Of a DNA stretch of 64,000 nt, positions 35,776 through 47,872 are shown one piece after another. Location of the stretch: positions 1-64,000 of the forward strand of contig NZ_FZOJ01000009.1 of the NCBI RefSeq assembly GCF_900188145.1. Reading direction: 5' to 3'. The notes beneath the pieces are model-generated. The model was not told the origin of the DNA. It saw only the letters and a program-made list of their open reading frames with translations, and made no database searches. How positions within the stretch are numbered: position 1 is the first letter of the stretch; each line of letters begins with the position of its first letter. The translations under genes and the position numbers were made by a program. Origin of the DNA: Anaerovirgula multivorans (GTDB lineage Bacteria; Bacillota; Clostridia; Peptostreptococcales; Natronincolaceae).

Positions 35776-35826
35776 ATTTTAAAATTACAAATTAAAAATA
35801 ATTAATAAAATTCGGAGGTGCTTAAA

Positions 35827-36192
35827 ATGACAATCGAGCAAATTTTAGAAGCGATTGAGAATATGAAGGTGTTAGAACTAAATGAATTAGTAAAAGCAGC
35901 AGAAGAGAAGTTTGGTGTATCAGCAGCTGCTCCAGTAGTAGTTGGTGGTGCGGCAGCAGGTGCAGCAGCAGAAGAAGAAAAAACAGAATTCGATGTAGTA
36001 TTAACAAGTGCTGGTGCTTCTAAAATCAACGTAATCAAAGTTGTAAGAGAAATCACAGGCTTAGGCTTAAAAGAAGCTAAAGAGGTAGTTGATAACGCTC
36101 CAAAAGCTCTTAAAGAAGGGATTGCAAAAGAAGAAGCTGATGCAATCAAAGCTAAATTAGAAGAAGCTGGTGCTGTAGTAGAAGTTAAGTAG
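35827..36192 (+). CDS. rplL: 50S ribosomal protein L7/L12
   Basis: A 121-residue acidic stalk protein recruiting translational GTPases. An N-terminal dimerisation helix, an Ala/Gly-rich hinge (about residues 37-53) and the C-terminal domain with [20 protein letters not shown] are visible. CGGAGGTG is six bases before the ATG. A strong terminator follows. Confidence 0.98.
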   Translation: MTIEQILEAIENMKVLELNELVKAAEEKFGVSAAAPVVVGGAAAGAAAEEEKTEFDVVLTSAGASKINVIKVVREITGLGLKEAKEVVDNAPKALKEGIAKEEADAIKAKLEEAGAVVEVK

Positions 36193-36212
36193 TTTACAAT
36201 TTCTTTTTAATG

Positions 36213-36268
36213 ATAACAAAGCCTTTCTTTGAATTTTTCATCGGTAGGCTTTGTTATATATTTTTTTG
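36213..36268 (+). terminator. terminator after rplL
   Basis: ATAACAAAGCCT pairs perfectly with AGGCTTTGTTAT around a 21-base loop; TATATTTTTTT follows. Confidence 0.82.
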
Positions 36269-36376
36269 CTAAAGAGAAAGAATTGAGATTAAGGTTGAGG
36301 TTAAGATAGATAAAATTCGCTCCCTTGACTTCACCCTTAATCTTAAAAAGCAAAAAAATAGTAACAGAATAAAATG

Positions 36377-36406
36377 TTGACAAACCTAAAAGCCTTATGA
36401 TAAAAT
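36377..36406 (+). promoter_or_regulatory. rpoBC promoter
   Basis: TTGACA (36377-36382), 18-base spacer, TAAAAT (36401-36406). It leaves a leader of about 190 bases before rpoB. Between the rplL terminator and this promoter is a further inverted repeat, GATTAAGG/CCTTAATC (36293-36347). Confidence 0.75.
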
Positions 36407-36492
36407 TATATATTGCAGTAATGTATTTAATTGGAATTGTTGTATAAAAACATAAATGGATGTCAATAGTATTATATAGTGAAATGTTAAAA

Positions 36493-36527
36493 AAAGTCAA
36501 AAATGTGATTTTTCCGCTTTTGACTTT
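36493..36527 (+). other. perfect hairpin in the rpoB leader
   Basis: AAAGTCAAAA (36493-36502) pairs perfectly with TTTTGACTTT (36518-36527) around a 15-base loop. It is not followed by a T-tract, so it is not an ordinary terminator; role unknown. Confidence 0.55.
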
Positions 36528-36601
36528 GAAAATAAAGAAGAATTTTACATCAGGATTTATTTTAAAAGTTTTTTACTTTATTACAAGGAGTGAATATTAA
36601 T

Positions 36602-39600
36602 ATGCCACATCCTGTCGAAGTTGGTAAGAAAGTTAGAATGAGTTACTCACAGATTCAAGAAGTTATCGACATGCCTAATCTCATCGAGCTTCAAAAGGAG
36701 TCCTATCAATGGTTTTTAGAAGAAGGTCTAAGAGAAGTATTCAGTGATGTTTCCCCGATAGAAGATTATACCGGAAATTTAATTTTAGAGTTCGTAGATT
36801 ATTCATTAGACGAAAGTGCTAAATACGATGTAGAAGAATCAAAGGAACGAGACGTTACATATGCTGCTCCTTTAAAAGTGAAGGTAAGATTAATTAACAA
36901 AGAAACTGGGGAAGTAAAAGAACAAGAAGTGTTTATGGGGGATTTTCCCATCATGACAGATACAGGTACCTTCGTCATCAATGGTGCTGAGAGGGTGATT
37001 GTAAGTCAGTTAGTCCGTTCTCCTGGAGTATATTATGGAAGAGAATTTGACAAGACTGGCAAACCTCTTTTCTCCGCCACGGTAATTCCAAACAGAGGGG
37101 CATGGTTAGAGTATGAGACAGACTCTAACGATATAGTTTCTGTTAGGATTGATAGAACTCGTAAACAACCTGTTACTGTGCTTTTGAGGGCGCTAGGTTA
37201 TGGAAGTGATCAGCAGATAAAAGATTTATTAGGTGAAGATGAGCGAGTGCTAGCCACATTAGATAAAGACAATACCAAAAACATCGATGAAGCCTTGTTA
37301 GAGATATATAAAAGACTAAGACCGGGTGAACCACCTACTGTTGAAAGTGCTACATCTTTGTTAAATTCACTATTTTTTGATCCTAAAAGATATGACTTAG
37401 CTAAAGTGGGAAGATATAAGCTTAATAAGAAACTTTCTCTGGCGAATAGAATCATGCACAAGAAAGCTGCAGAAAATGTAGTTGACCCTAGAACCGGTGA
37501 AATTTTGGTAGAAGAGGGGCAGAAGATAGATAGAGAAATATCCTTAGCTATTCAAAATTCAGGAATAAATGAAATAAGAGTACAGTCTGAGGAACAAAAA
37601 TCTGTAAAAGTATTAGGAAACCATTTCGTTGACATAAGGGAGCATATAACCTTTAATATAGACGATCTTAGGATTAAGGAAAAAGTATATTATCCATTGC
37701 TAAAAGAGATACTAGATACATTTAAAACAGAAGAAGAAATAAAAGAAGCAATCAAAGAGAGAAGAAGAGAATTAATTCCAAAACATGTGATTATTGCAGA
37801 CATTATAGCTTCCATTAGCTATGTTTTCAACTTAGCACATGATATAGGTAACATTGACGATATAGACCATCTAGGAAACAGAAGACTACGTTCGGTAGGA
37901 GAGCTTTTGCAAAATCAGTTCAGAATTGGTTTGTCTAGAATGGAAAGAGTAGTTAAGGAAAGAATGACAATACAAGATGTTGAATTAGTTACACCACAAG
38001 CATTAATCAATATTCGTCCTGTAGCTGCTTCGATCAAAGAATTCTTCGGAAGCTCCCAGTTATCACAATTTATGGATCAAACGAATCCTCTAGCAGAATT
38101 GACTCATAAGAGAAGACTTTCTGCTCTAGGACCAGGAGGACTTTCAAGAGAAAGGGCTGGTTTTGAAGTAAGAGACGTTCATCATTCTCATTATGGCAGA
38201 ATATGTCCAATAGAAACTCCAGAAGGACCAAATATAGGATTAATTAATTCCTTAAGTACCTATGCAAGGGTGAATGAGTATGGTTTTATTGAAGCTCCTT
38301 ATAGGAAAGTTGATATGAAGAGAATGGTTGTTACCAAGGACATAGAATATTTGACAGCAGATGAAGAAGAGTTATTTATCATCGCCCAAGCCAATGAACC
38401 TTTAGATGAAGAAGGACACTTCGCTAATAAAAGAGTAACAGTAAGAACAAGATTTGGTGGTATAGATGTTGTGCCTTATAATGAGGTAGATTATATGGAT
38501 GTATCTCCAAAACAAGTGGTTTCTGTAGCTACTGCTATGATTCCTTTCTTGGAAAATGATGATGCTAACCGGGCCCTGATGGGAGCCAACATGCAAAGAC
38601 AAGCGGTACCTTTGATGATTACCAATGCGCCTATTATAGGTACTGGAATGGAATATAAAGCAGCAAAGGATTCCGGCGTTGTATTAGTGGCAAGAAATAG
38701 CGGTATCGTTGATAAAGTTACAGCTAACGAAATAATAATCAAAAGAGAAGATGGTCAAAAAGATAGATATAAGCTTCTAAAGTTTAAACGATCTAATCAA
38801 GGTACATGTATTAATCAAAGACCAATTGTTAGTAAGGGAGAAGTTATTACAGCAGGAGACGTGATTGCCGACGGTCCATCGACGGATCAAGGAGAAATTG
38901 CATTAGGAAGAAACTGTCTTATTGGCTTCATGACTTGGGAAGGCTATAACTATGAGGATGCTATTTTAATCAACGAAAAACTAGTTGAAGAAGATGCTTT
39001 GACATCTATTCATATTGAAGAGTATGAAGCGGATGCTAGAGATACGAAGCTAGGGCCTGAAGAGATTACCCGAGATATCCCCAATATTGGTGAAGATGCT
39101 CTAAAGGATTTGGACGAAAGAGGAGTTATTCGTGTAGGAGCTGAAGTACAATCAGGTGATATCCTAGTAGGAAAAGTAACACCGAAGGGTGAAACCGAAT
39201 TAACAGCTGAAGAAAGGTTGTTGAGGGCTATCTTTGGTGAAAAGGCCAGAGAAGTAAGAGATACTTCATTAAAGGTTCCGCATGGAGAGTCAGGAATTAT
39301 CGTAGATATTAAAGTTTTCACCCGTGAAAATGGCGATGAACTACCTCCGGGAGTCAACGAATTAGTAAGAGTTTACATTGCTAAAAAGAGAAAAATTAAT
39401 GTTGGTGACAAAATGGCTGGACGTCATGGGAATAAAGGGGTTATTTCCAGAGTGTTGCCTCAAGAGGATATGCCATTCCTAGCAGATGGAACGCCACTTG
39501 AAATTGTATTAAATCCATTAGGGGTACCTTCCCGTATGAATATTGGGCAGGTGTTAGAGATCCACTTAGGATTAGCTGCAAAAGCCTTAGGTTGGAAAGT

Positions 39601-40357
39601 GGCAACACCAGTGTTTGATGGAGCTAATGAAAATGACATTATGGATGCTTTAGAAGAGGCAGGTTACCCTAGAAGTGGTAAACTTACCTTATATGATGGA
39701 AGAACTGGAGTTCCTTTTGATAATCCAGTAACTGTAGGATATATGTACATGCTAAAGCTCCATCATTTAGTTGACGATAAAATTCATGCTAGAAGTACTG
39801 GTCCTTATTCACTTGTTACACAGCAACCTTTAGGCGGTAAAGCACAATTTGGGGGACAGCGTTTTGGAGAGATGGAGGTTTGGGCTTTAGAGGCGTATGG
39901 TGCCTCTCATACACTACAGGAGATATTAACAGTAAAGTCTGATGATGTAGTAGGTCGTGTTAAAACCTATGAATGTATTGTAAAAGGTGAAAATATACCA
40001 GAGCCTGGCGTCCCAGAATCCTTCAAGGTGCTGATCAAAGAACTTCAAAGCTTATGTCTAAATGTAAAAGTGCTGTTAGAAGGAGAGCAAGAAATAGAAA
40101 TTAAAGAATCTATTGAAGATGACACTGGAGAATTGGGAATGGAGCATGGAGATTTCCCATATGGACCTGAAGGTGAAAGAAAGCAGAGCGTTGAAGATGA
40201 CGGTGAAGAAGAAGTAGATCATGAAGAAGAAATTGAATTAGATGAAGATTATATTATAGAAGATGAAGAGGAATTTAAAAAATCTGGCTTCAATGATGAG
40301 TATTTAGAAGATGATGATAATTACAATAGTTATGATGACGATGATTATGAAAAATAA
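36602..40357 (+). CDS. rpoB: RNA polymerase subunit beta
   Basis: A 1251-residue catalytic subunit. The rifampicin-pocket region beginning [17 protein letters not shown] (residues 481-497) and [10 protein letters not shown] carries the residues typical of sensitive enzymes. [12 protein letters not shown] and the C-terminal clamp region [20 protein letters not shown] are intact. Beyond the normal end is a strongly acidic tail of about 80 residues, dominated by Glu and Asp and ending in a Tyr/Asp run. The ATG at 36602 follows AAGGAG by about eleven bases; the GTG at 36590 overlaps that site. Confidence 0.98.
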   Translation: MPHPVEVGKKVRMSYSQIQEVIDMPNLIELQKESYQWFLEEGLREVFSDVSPIEDYTGNLILEFVDYSLDESAKYDVEESKERDVTYAAPLKVKVRLINKETGEVKEQEVFMGDFPIMTDTGTFVINGAERVIVSQLVRSPGVYYGREFDKTGKPLFSATVIPNRGAWLEYETDSNDIVSVRIDRTRKQPVTVLLRALGYGSDQQIKDLLGEDERVLATLDKDNTKNIDEALLEIYKRLRPGEPPTVESATSLLNSLFFDPKRYDLAKVGRYKLNKKLSLANRIMHKKAAENVVDPRTGEILVEEGQKIDREISLAIQNSGINEIRVQSEEQKSVKVLGNHFVDIREHITFNIDDLRIKEKVYYPLLKEILDTFKTEEEIKEAIKERRRELIPKHVIIADIIASISYVFNLAHDIGNIDDIDHLGNRRLRSVGELLQNQFRIGLSRMERVVKERMTIQDVELVTPQALINIRPVAASIKEFFGSSQLSQFMDQTNPLAELTHKRRLSALGPGGLSRERAGFEVRDVHHSHYGRICPIETPEGPNIGLINSLSTYARVNEYGFIEAPYRKVDMKRMVVTKDIEYLTADEEELFIIAQANEPLDEEGHFANKRVTVRTRFGGIDVVPYNEVDYMDVSPKQVVSVATAMIPFLENDDANRALMGANMQRQAVPLMITNAPIIGTGMEYKAAKDSGVVLVARNSGIVDKVTANEIIIKREDGQKDRYKLLKFKRSNQGTCINQRPIVSKGEVITAGDVIADGPSTDQGEIALGRNCLIGFMTWEGYNYEDAILINEKLVEEDALTSIHIEEYEADARDTKLGPEEITRDIPNIGEDALKDLDERGVIRVGAEVQSGDILVGKVTPKGETELTAEERLLRAIFGEKAREVRDTSLKVPHGESGIIVDIKVFTRENGDELPPGVNELVRVYIAKKRKINVGDKMAGRHGNKGVISRVLPQEDMPFLADGTPLEIVLNPLGVPSRMNIGQVLEIHLGLAAKALGWKVATPVFDGANENDIMDALEEAGYPRSGKLTLYDGRTGVPFDNPVTVGYMYMLKLHHLVDDKIHARSTGPYSLVTQQPLGGKAQFGGQRFGEMEVWALEAYGASHTLQEILTVKSDDVVGRVKTYECIVKGENIPEPGVPESFKVLIKELQSLCLNVKVLLEGEQEIEIKESIEDDTGELGMEHGDFPYGPEGERKQSVEDDGEEEVDHEEEIELDEDYIIEDEEEFKKSGFNDEYLEDDDNYNSYDDDDYEK

Positions 40358-40414
40358 ATGCATAAGTAAAATATAATTATAGTTATTAGACTATAGAGAA
40401 GGGAGAGAGACTCC

Positions 40415-43400
40415 TTGTACGAATTAAATAATTTTGAATCTATTAAGATTTCCTTGGCATCTCCAGAAAAAATCAGACAGTGGTCGAAGGGAGAAGTGAA
40501 AAAACCTGAAACCATCAATTATAGAACCTTAAAGCCTGAAAAAGAAGGGTTGTTCTGTGAAAAGATTTTTGGTCCTACGAAGGATTGGGAATGCCATTGT
40601 GGCAAGTACAAAAGGGTACGCTATAAAGGGGTTGTATGTGATCGTTGCGGTGTTGAAGTTACGAAGTCTAAAGTAAGAAGAGAGAGGATGGGGCATATAG
40701 AGTTAGCCGCCCCAGTATCTCACATTTGGTATTTCAAAGGTATTCCTAGTAGAATGGGATTGCTATTAGACATGTCCCCGAGGTCACTGGAAAAAGTTCT
40801 TTACTTTGCAGCTTACATTGTTGTAGAACCAGGAGAAACGCCATTAACTGAAAAACAGATTTTGACAGAAAAAGAATATAGTGAAGCTGTTGAAAAGTAC
40901 CGATTTGGTTTTAAGGCGGCGATGGGTGCGGAAGCTATAAAAGAAATACTAGCGAAAATTAATCTCGAAGAACTTTCAAAAGAACTAAAACACAAGTTGA
41001 AAGAAAGTACTGGACAAAAAAGAATTCGAACCATTAGACGTTTAGAAGTGGTGGAGGCCTTTAGACAATCTGGTAATAAACCAGAATGGATGATTTTAGA
41101 TGTTGTTCCTGTAATACCACCTGACTTAAGACCAATGGTACAGTTAGATGGTGGTAGGTTTGCAACCTCCGACCTGAATGACCTATATAGAAGGGTAATT
41201 AATCGTAATAATCGTCTAAAAAGATTATTAGATTTAGGTGCTCCTGATATTATTGTTAGAAATGAAAAGAGGATGTTACAGGAAGCGGTAGATGCATTAA
41301 TTGATAACGGTCGTAGAGGTAAGCCTGTTACTGGACCGGGGAATAGACCTTTAAAATCTCTTTCAGATATGCTAAAAGGGAAACAAGGACGTTTTAGACA
41401 AAACCTGCTAGGAAAGCGTGTAGACTATTCAGGGCGTTCGGTTATCGTTGTTGGACCAGAACTGCAATTCTACCAATGCGGGCTACCTAAAAAAATGGCG
41501 TTGGAATTATTCAAACCCTTTGTAATGAAAAAATTGGTTGAAAACAATTTCGCTCATAATATAAAAAGTGCTAAACGGATGGTGGAAAAGGTAAAACCAG
41601 AGGTTTGGGATGTACTAGAGGAAGTTATTAAAGAACATCCAGTTCTACTAAATAGAGCCCCTACCCTTCATAGATTAGGGATTCAAGCATTTGAGCCAGT
41701 TTTGGTAGAAGGTAAAGCTATAAAACTTCATCCATTAGTGTGTACAGCCTACAATGCTGACTTTGATGGTGACCAGATGGCGGTTCATGTACCATTATCC
41801 GTAGAAGCTCAGGCAGAAGCAAGATTTCTGATGCTATCTCCTAATAATATTTTAGCACCAAAGGATGGGCAGCCTATCACAACACCAACACAGGATATGG
41901 TTTTAGGAAGCTATTACCTTACTATCGAAGTGGCAGGTGTAAAAGGTGAAGGAATGATCTTCAAAGACTTTGAGGAGATGCTTATGGCCTATGCCACAGG
42001 AGTAGTAGACCTGCATGCAAGAGTAAAAGTGAGAAGGAAACTGAACCCAGAGGATACAGGCAAGCTAGTAGAAAGTACTGTTGGCAGGTTCATTTTCAAT
42101 GAAAAAATGCCTCAAAATTTAGGGTTTGTAGACCGTACTCAGGATTTATACTCCTTAGAGGTAGACTTCCTGTGTGATAAGAAAGCTCTTGGAAAAGTAA
42201 TTGACAAGTGTTTTAGAAAGCATGGAAACACCCTTACCTCTATTATGTTAGATTATATCAAGCAAATGGGCTTCCAATACTCCACAAGAGGAGCTGTTAC
42301 CATTGCGGTAAGTGACATGGAGGTTCCAGAGGAAAAGGCGGAATTTATTTCCCAAGCAGAGGAAACTGTTGATAAATATGAAAAAGCCTTTAGAAGAGGG
42401 CTGATTTCAGATGAAGAAAGATATGAAAAGGTTATTGAAACATGGACAGCTACAACTGAAAAGGTTACAGATGCCTTAATGGCAGGCTTAGATCAATTGA
42501 ATAATGTCTTTATTATGGCTCATTCAGGTGCTAGAGGTAGTAAAAATCAGATTAGACAGCTGGGAGGAATGAGGGGCTTAATGGCCAACGCTACTGGACA
42601 TACAGTAGAAATGCCTATTAAATCCAACTTCCGTGAAGGCTTAACGGTATTAGAATATTTTATCTCTACCCATGGTGCTAGAAAAGGTCTTGCAGATACT
42701 GCCCTCAGAACTGCTGACTCAGGATATTTAACAAGAAGGCTCGTAGATGTTAGTCAGGATGTAATTATTCGAGAAATCGATTGTGGAACAACTGAGGGAA
42801 TTGTTGCAGCTGCACTTAAAGATGGCAATGAAGTAATTGAAGAGCTTTATGATAGATTAGTAGGTAGACATGCATTAGAGGACATTCTTCATCCTGAAAC
42901 TGGTGAAGTAATGGTAGCGAAAAATCATATGATTTCGGAAGAAGATGCTGAAAGAATTATTCAATCTGGCATGGAAAAAGTCAAAATCAGAACGATTTTA
43001 AATTGTAGTACCAAACATGGTGTATGTGCTACTTGTTACGGTAGAAACTTAGCTACCGGTGATCCTGTTCAAGTTGGTGAAGCGGTTGGAATTATTGCTG
43101 CTCAATCCATCGGAGAACCAGGAACACAGCTTACAATGAGAACCTTCCATACTGGTGGTGTAGCTGGTGCCGATATTACACAGGGTTTACCGAGGGTTGA
43201 AGAGTTGTTTGAGGCCAGAAAACCTAAGGGATTGGCTATCATCAGTGAAATCGGAGGAACTGTTGAAGTATCGGAAGTAAGAAGAAAACGTGAAGTTATT
43301 GTAAGAGACGGTTTAGAGGAAAGAAAATATGAAATTCCTTATAGCTCAAGAGTTAAAGTAAAACAAGGTCAAGTCATTGAAGCTGGAGATGAAATCACGG

Positions 43401-43930
43401 AAGGCTCAGTAAACCCACATGACATCTTAAAGATCAAAGGTGTAGAAGGTGTAGAAAACTATATTATTAAAGAGGTACAGCGAGTTTATCGTATGCAGGG
43501 TGTTGATATTAATGATAAGCATATTGAAGTGATTGTTCGTCAAATGTTGAGCAAGGCTAAAGTCGAGGATAATGGAGATACAGATTTACTACCAGGGGCA
43601 TTGGAAACCATTTTTGCGTTAAAAGAAGTAAATCGTAAAACAGCAGAAGAAGGTAAAAAGGAAGCTGTGTATAAAGAAACTTTATTAGGTATTACAAAAG
43701 CTTCTTTGGCAACTGAATCCTTCTTATCGGCTGCATCTTTCCAGGAAACAACAAGAGTATTAACTGAAGCTGCTATCAAGGGTAAAGTAGATTACTTGAT
43801 AGGTTTAAAGGAAAATGTAATTATTGGTAAACTGATTCCTGCTGGAACTGGAATGAAGAGGTACAAAAACATTGCTTTAAACACAGAAGAAGAAACGGTT
43901 GAAAACATCCAGGAGGAAGAAGAGGAATAA
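40415..43930 (+). CDS. rpoC: RNA polymerase subunit beta'
   Basis: A 1171-residue catalytic subunit. The N-terminal zinc-binding site is [20 protein letters not shown]. The active-site motif NADFDGD lies at residues 447-453 and holds the catalytic magnesium. The bridge-helix/trigger-loop region includes [13 protein letters not shown], and a second zinc site includes [13 protein letters not shown]. Start is TTG, nine bases after AAGGGAG. Cotranscribed with rpoB 57 bases upstream. The short Glu-rich C-terminus is common. Confidence 0.98.
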   Translation: MYELNNFESIKISLASPEKIRQWSKGEVKKPETINYRTLKPEKEGLFCEKIFGPTKDWECHCGKYKRVRYKGVVCDRCGVEVTKSKVRRERMGHIELAAPVSHIWYFKGIPSRMGLLLDMSPRSLEKVLYFAAYIVVEPGETPLTEKQILTEKEYSEAVEKYRFGFKAAMGAEAIKEILAKINLEELSKELKHKLKESTGQKRIRTIRRLEVVEAFRQSGNKPEWMILDVVPVIPPDLRPMVQLDGGRFATSDLNDLYRRVINRNNRLKRLLDLGAPDIIVRNEKRMLQEAVDALIDNGRRGKPVTGPGNRPLKSLSDMLKGKQGRFRQNLLGKRVDYSGRSVIVVGPELQFYQCGLPKKMALELFKPFVMKKLVENNFAHNIKSAKRMVEKVKPEVWDVLEEVIKEHPVLLNRAPTLHRLGIQAFEPVLVEGKAIKLHPLVCTAYNADFDGDQMAVHVPLSVEAQAEARFLMLSPNNILAPKDGQPITTPTQDMVLGSYYLTIEVAGVKGEGMIFKDFEEMLMAYATGVVDLHARVKVRRKLNPEDTGKLVESTVGRFIFNEKMPQNLGFVDRTQDLYSLEVDFLCDKKALGKVIDKCFRKHGNTLTSIMLDYIKQMGFQYSTRGAVTIAVSDMEVPEEKAEFISQAEETVDKYEKAFRRGLISDEERYEKVIETWTATTEKVTDALMAGLDQLNNVFIMAHSGARGSKNQIRQLGGMRGLMANATGHTVEMPIKSNFREGLTVLEYFISTHGARKGLADTALRTADSGYLTRRLVDVSQDVIIREIDCGTTEGIVAAALKDGNEVIEELYDRLVGRHALEDILHPETGEVMVAKNHMISEEDAERIIQSGMEKVKIRTILNCSTKHGVCATCYGRNLATGDPVQVGEAVGIIAAQSIGEPGTQLTMRTFHTGGVAGADITQGLPRVEELFEARKPKGLAIISEIGGTVEVSEVRRKREVIVRDGLEERKYEIPYSSRVKVKQGQVIEAGDEITEGSVNPHDILKIKGVEGVENYIIKEVQRVYRMQGVDINDKHIEVIVRQMLSKAKVEDNGDTDLLPGALETIFALKEVNRKTAEEGKKEAVYKETLLGITKASLATESFLSAASFQETTRVLTEAAIKGKVDYLIGLKENVIIGKLIPAGTGMKRYKNIALNTEEETVENIQEEEEE

Positions 43931-43979
43931 AAAAATAAATCAAGTGGCATATCATTACTTATTGGCAACAAATAAGTAG

Positions 43980-44008
43980 TTGACACTACTATTAACAAGT
44001 GTTAGAAT
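43980..44008 (+). promoter_or_regulatory. promoter upstream of the L7Ae-like gene and rpsL
   Basis: TTGACA (43980-43985), 17-base spacer, TAGAAT (44003-44008). It suggests the str-type genes can be transcribed apart from rpoBC. Confidence 0.8.
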
Positions 44009-44081
44009 ATTAAAGTGTGTTATGCACAACGGTATTTTCAACAAAAGAGAGTAATTATGCTTTAAAAGTTGACTTTTTTAA

Positions 44082-44105
44082 CTGGGAGATTTTTAAATCT
44101 CCCAG
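44082..44105 (+). other. hairpin in the L7Ae-like gene leader
   Basis: CTGGGAGATT - TTTA - AATCTCCCAG is a perfect 10-bp hairpin 25 bases before the start codon, preceded by GACTTTTTTA. It carries no trailing T-run. It could influence translation of the downstream RNA-binding protein. Confidence 0.6.
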
Positions 44106-44130
44106 ATTCTTAAAAAAGGAGGATACTTTT

Positions 44131-44376
44131 ATGTTAGATTCTTTGCAGCAATCTAATAAAGTCATTGGTATTAAACAAACCAATAAGGCTTTAAACCAAG
44201 ACAAAGTCAAAACCCTTTATCTAGCAGAGGATGCGGAAGCACATCTAATAGAAAAATTAAAGGATATTGCTAGTAAAAAAAATATAGAAATTATTTATGT
44301 AGATTCTATGAAGAAACTTGGAAAAGCCTGTGGCATTGATGTTAGTGCAGCAACTGCAGCAGTGCTGAAATCATGA
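44131..44376 (+). CDS. L7Ae-family ribosomal protein-like (YbxF type)
   Basis: An 81-residue protein of the L7Ae/L30e family, whose members bind kink-turn RNA. It contains VIGIKQTNKAL and LYLAEDAEAHLIEKL in the positions of the RNA-contacting segments and a hydrophobic C-terminal helix (GIDVSAATAAVL). It sits between rpoC and rpsL, as ybxF does in Bacillus. The ATG at 44131 follows AAGGAGG by seven bases; an upstream in-frame ATG at 44017 would run through the leader hairpin and is rejected. RNA target here unknown. Confidence 0.93.
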   Translation: MLDSLQQSNKVIGIKQTNKALNQDKVKTLYLAEDAEAHLIEKLKDIASKKNIEIIYVDSMKKLGKACGIDVSAATAAVLKS

Positions 44377-44469
44377 TTTATTTATACTAACTTAGGCAAA
44401 GACATTTTATCTTCTAATAGATAAATGTTTTTCTATGTTTACAGCTATTATTGGAAGGAGGTGCAATAA

Positions 44470-44886
44470 ATGCCAACAATTAGCCAATTAGTACGTAAAG
44501 GCAGAGCAGAAATTCAAGAAAAATCAACAGCTCCTGCCCTACAAAAAGGTTTCAACTCCTTAAGAAGAGTAGCTACTGATAAAAGCTCTCCACAAAAAAG
44601 AGGAGTATGTACTTCTGTTAAAACTGTTACACCTAAAAAGCCTAACTCTGCTTTAAGAAAAGTAGCTAGGGTAAGACTTACAAATGGTATTGAGGTAACA
44701 GCTTACATTCCTGGAATTGGTCATAACCTTCAAGAACACAGTGTTGTTCTAATCAGAGGTGGAAGAGTAAAAGACTTACCAGGGGTTAGATATCATATTG
44801 TAAGAGGAACATTAGATACAGCAGGTGTAGCTAACAGACAACAAGCAAGATCGAAGTATGGTGCAAAGAGACCTAAGAAAAAATAG
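44470..44886 (+). CDS. rpsL: 30S ribosomal protein S12
   Basis: A 138-residue S12 at the decoding centre. [13 protein letters not shown] and [14 protein letters not shown] carry the lysines whose mutation gives streptomycin resistance, and both are the wild-type residues. AAGGAGGTG precedes the ATG. First of rpsL-rpsG-fusA-tuf. Confidence 0.98.
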   Translation: MPTISQLVRKGRAEIQEKSTAPALQKGFNSLRRVATDKSSPQKRGVCTSVKTVTPKKPNSALRKVARVRLTNGIEVTAYIPGIGHNLQEHSVVLIRGGRVKDLPGVRYHIVRGTLDTAGVANRQQARSKYGAKRPKKK

Positions 44887-45005
44887 ATAAAAGACGTCGG
44901 AGCGATGATGCATATATAATAAAGCATTGAAAAACGCACGACGACAATCTAATTTTGGTTGTCGAGTACCGATGAACAATTTCATTCATTGAGGAGGGAA
45001 GAAAA

Positions 45006-45476
45006 GTGCCAAGAAAAGGTAATGTACCAAAAAGAGAAGTATTGCCAGATCCTATGTATGGTAGTAAAATGGTTACAAAGTTAATCAATGGTATCATGGT
45101 AGATGGTAAAAAGGGAACAGCTCAAAAGATTGTTTATGATGCTTTTGAAATGATTCAAGAAAAAACAGGAACTGAACCATTAGAGGTTTTTGATAAAGCT
45201 ATGAACAATATCATGCCAGTTTTAGAAGTTAAAGCACGTCGTGTGGGTGGCGCTAACTATCAAGTACCAATAGAAGTAAGACCTGATAGAAGAGAGACAT
45301 TAGGTATCAGATGGTTAACAGGTTACTCAAGAAAAAGAGGCGAAAAAGGTATGACAGAAAGATTAGCTAAAGAAATCATGGATGCAGCTAACAATGCAGG
45401 GGCATCTGTTAAGAAGAGAGAAGATACACATAAAATGGCGGAAGCAAACAAAGCATTCGCACACTATAGATGGTAA
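45006..45476 (+). CDS. rpsG: 30S ribosomal protein S7
   Basis: A 156-residue S7 that organises the 3' major domain of 16S rRNA. It begins [19 protein letters not shown] and contains the beta-hairpin region [12 protein letters not shown]. Start is GTG after GAGGAGGG. Length is normal. Confidence 0.98.
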   Translation: MPRKGNVPKREVLPDPMYGSKMVTKLINGIMVDGKKGTAQKIVYDAFEMIQEKTGTEPLEVFDKAMNNIMPVLEVKARRVGGANYQVPIEVRPDRRETLGIRWLTGYSRKRGEKGMTERLAKEIMDAANNAGASVKKREDTHKMAEANKAFAHYRW

Positions 45477-45573
45477 AAAAATGTTTAATATAGTAGTTTT
45501 TGGATATGCTAATGAATATTAGTTGCTAAAAATCACTGTAAAACTTTTCGTTTCCTATGGAAGGAGGATCACA

Positions 45574-47649
45574 GTGGCCAGGCAGTTTCCACTAGAAAAA
45601 ACAAGAAACATTGGTATTATGGCTCATATTGATGCCGGTAAAACAACAACTACAGAGAGAATATTGTTTTATGCAGGCAGAATAAGAAAATTAGGTGAAA
45701 CCCATGAGGGTGCATCACAAATGGACTGGATGGAACAAGAAAAAGAAAGAGGTATTACTATTACCTCTGCTGCTACAACCTGTCAATGGCAGGAACATAG
45801 AATTAACATCATAGATACACCAGGGCACGTGGACTTCACTGTTGAAGTGGAACGTTCCTTAAGAGTGCTAGATGGTTCTGTAGCAGTTTTTTGTGCTAAA
45901 GGTGGTGTTGAACCACAGTCCGAAACCGTTTGGAGACAAGCGGATAAATATAGAGTACCAAGAATGGCTTTTGTTAATAAAATGGATATTTTAGGTGCTG
46001 ATTTCTTTCAAGCAATAAAAATGATGAAAGAAAGACTGGGTGCTAACGCTATTCCTATCCAATTGCCAATCGGTGCTGAAGATACATTTAGAGGGATTAT
46101 TGACTTAGTGAAGATGAATGCTATCATGTACAAAGATGATCTTGGTCAAGATGTTGAAATTACAGCTATTCCTGAAGAAATGATGGATGTTGCTAACGAA
46201 TACCGAGAAATCTTAGTAGAAGCAGTAGCTGAAACAGATGAAGAATTAATGATGCGTTATTTAGAAGGAGAAGAACTAACAGAAGAGGATATCATAAACG
46301 GTATCAGAAGAGGTACGATTGCTACGCAAATGACACCTGTAACATGTGGTTCTTCCTATAAAAACAAAGGCGTCCAACGTCTGTTAGATGCTATTGTAGC
46401 CTATATGCCATCACCTTTAGATATTCCAGCTATTAAAGGAGTTTCTGAAGATGGAGAACAAGATATAGAGAGACATGCAGATGATAGCGAACCATTTTCA
46501 GCATTAGCTTTTAAAATTATGGCCGATCCATATGTAGGAAAACTAGCTTTTTTCAGAGTATATTCGGGAAAGCTTGAATCTGGTTCTTATATCCTAAACT
46601 CTACAAAGGGTAAAAAGGAAAGAATTGGACGTATTCTACAAATGCATGCCAATACAAGAGAAGAAATTACTATAGTATATGCAGGGGATATTGCAGCAGC
46701 AGTAGGCTTAAAGGATACAACTACAGGAGACACTTTGTGTGATCCTAATAATGTTGTTGTTCTGGAATCGATGGAATTTCCCGAGCCTGTTATCCATGTT
46801 GCTGTTGAACCCAAGACAAAAGCTGGGCAAGAAAAAATGGGTATCGCACTTCAAAAGCTTGCTGAGGAAGACCCAACCTTTAAAACCTACACTGACGAAG
46901 ACACTGGTCAAACGATTATAGCAGGCATGGGCGAGCTTCACCTTGAAATTATCGTAGACAGGATGCTAAGAGAATTTAAAGTAGAAGCGAATGTAGGTAA
47001 GCCTCAGGTTGCTTATAAAGAAACCATTACCCAAACAGTAGAAGTTGAAGGGAAATACGCTCGTCAATCTGGTGGACGTGGACAATATGGACACGTTAAA
47101 ATCCGTATGTTCCCACAAGAACCAGGTCAAGGCTATTCCTTTGATAACAAAGTTGTTGGAGGAGCTATTCCTAGAGAATACATTCCTGCAGTTGATGCTG
47201 GCATTCAAGAAGCCATGAAAAATGGTGTATTGGCTGGATATGAAACGGTTGACTTCAAAGTAGAACTTTATGATGGTTCTTACCATGAGGTTGACTCATC
47301 TGAAATGGCCTTTAAAATTGCTGGATCTATGGCTTTTAAAGAAGGTATCAAGAAGGGTAAACCAGCACTTTTAGAACCGTATATGAGGGTAGAGGTAACA
47401 ACTCCTGAAGATTATATGGGAGACGTTATGGGTGATTTAAACTCAAGACGTGGGAAAATCGAAGGTATGGAGCCAAGAACAGGTGGAGTACAAGTGATTA
47501 GATCTCATGTACCATTATCCGAAATGTTTGGTTATGCAACAGATTTACGTTCAAAAACACAAGGTCGTGCGGTGTACTCTATGCACTTCAGTCATTTTGA
47601 ACAAGTTCCAGCAAGCATTGCTGAAAAAATTGTAGCTGGAAGACAATAG
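45574..47649 (+). CDS. fusA: elongation factor G
   Basis: A 691-residue translocation GTPase. G1 is [10 protein letters not shown] at residues 17-26, switch [11 protein letters not shown]4 NKMD, and domain IV contains [13 protein letters not shown]. This is the canonical EF-G; a divergent paralogue is encoded at 6208-8277. The start is GTG at 45574, six bases after AAGGAGG; the upstream in-frame codon at 45523 has no ribosome site. Confidence 0.98.
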   Translation: MARQFPLEKTRNIGIMAHIDAGKTTTTERILFYAGRIRKLGETHEGASQMDWMEQEKERGITITSAATTCQWQEHRINIIDTPGHVDFTVEVERSLRVLDGSVAVFCAKGGVEPQSETVWRQADKYRVPRMAFVNKMDILGADFFQAIKMMKERLGANAIPIQLPIGAEDTFRGIIDLVKMNAIMYKDDLGQDVEITAIPEEMMDVANEYREILVEAVAETDEELMMRYLEGEELTEEDIINGIRRGTIATQMTPVTCGSSYKNKGVQRLLDAIVAYMPSPLDIPAIKGVSEDGEQDIERHADDSEPFSALAFKIMADPYVGKLAFFRVYSGKLESGSYILNSTKGKKERIGRILQMHANTREEITIVYAGDIAAAVGLKDTTTGDTLCDPNNVVVLESMEFPEPVIHVAVEPKTKAGQEKMGIALQKLAEEDPTFKTYTDEDTGQTIIAGMGELHLEIIVDRMLREFKVEANVGKPQVAYKETITQTVEVEGKYARQSGGRGQYGHVKIRMFPQEPGQGYSFDNKVVGGAIPREYIPAVDAGIQEAMKNGVLAGYETVDFKVELYDGSYHEVDSSEMAFKIAGSMAFKEGIKKGKPALLEPYMRVEVTTPEDYMGDVMGDLNSRRGKIEGMEPRTGGVQVIRSHVPLSEMFGYATDLRSKTQGRAVYSMHFSHFEQVPASIAEKIVAGRQ

Positions 47650-47679
47650 GCACTGTAATTGGATGGCAGATACATGTTT

Positions 47680-47789
47680 TATAACCAATAGGAAATTATA
47701 AACTGCACTTAATTGTGAATAAGTTATAATTTCCGTTATTGGTTTCAACAAAGTCATTCTTTCAATCTTCTAAAGGAAGACTTTGTTAT
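47680..47789 (+). repeat. dispersed repeat family B, copy 2
   Basis: TTATAACCAATAGGAAATTATAAAC and TTATAATTTCCGTTATTGGTTTCAA form an imperfect inverted repeat. A second hairpin follows, AACAAAGTC/GACTTTGTT with an inner TTCTTT/AAAGGAA, ending in GTTAT. The same layout occurs at 26942-27051, and the final 45 bases recur at 30364-30408. It lies between fusA and the second tuf. Confidence 0.75.
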
Positions 47790-47826
47790 GTCTGCTGTGC
47801 AATCTTTATAAAAACTACTTAAATAG

Positions 47827-47835
47827 TGCTATAAT
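47827..47835 (+). promoter_or_regulatory. tuf copy 2 promoter (extended -10)
   Basis: TGCTATAAT is an extended -10 with consensus hexamer at 47830-47835. No good -35 is seen. It lies 37 bases before the start codon, giving tuf copy 2 its own promoter distinct from that of copy 1. Confidence 0.6.
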
Positions 47836-47872
47836 AAGTTTTTAAAACTTTTAAAATGAGGAGGAGAAAAAA

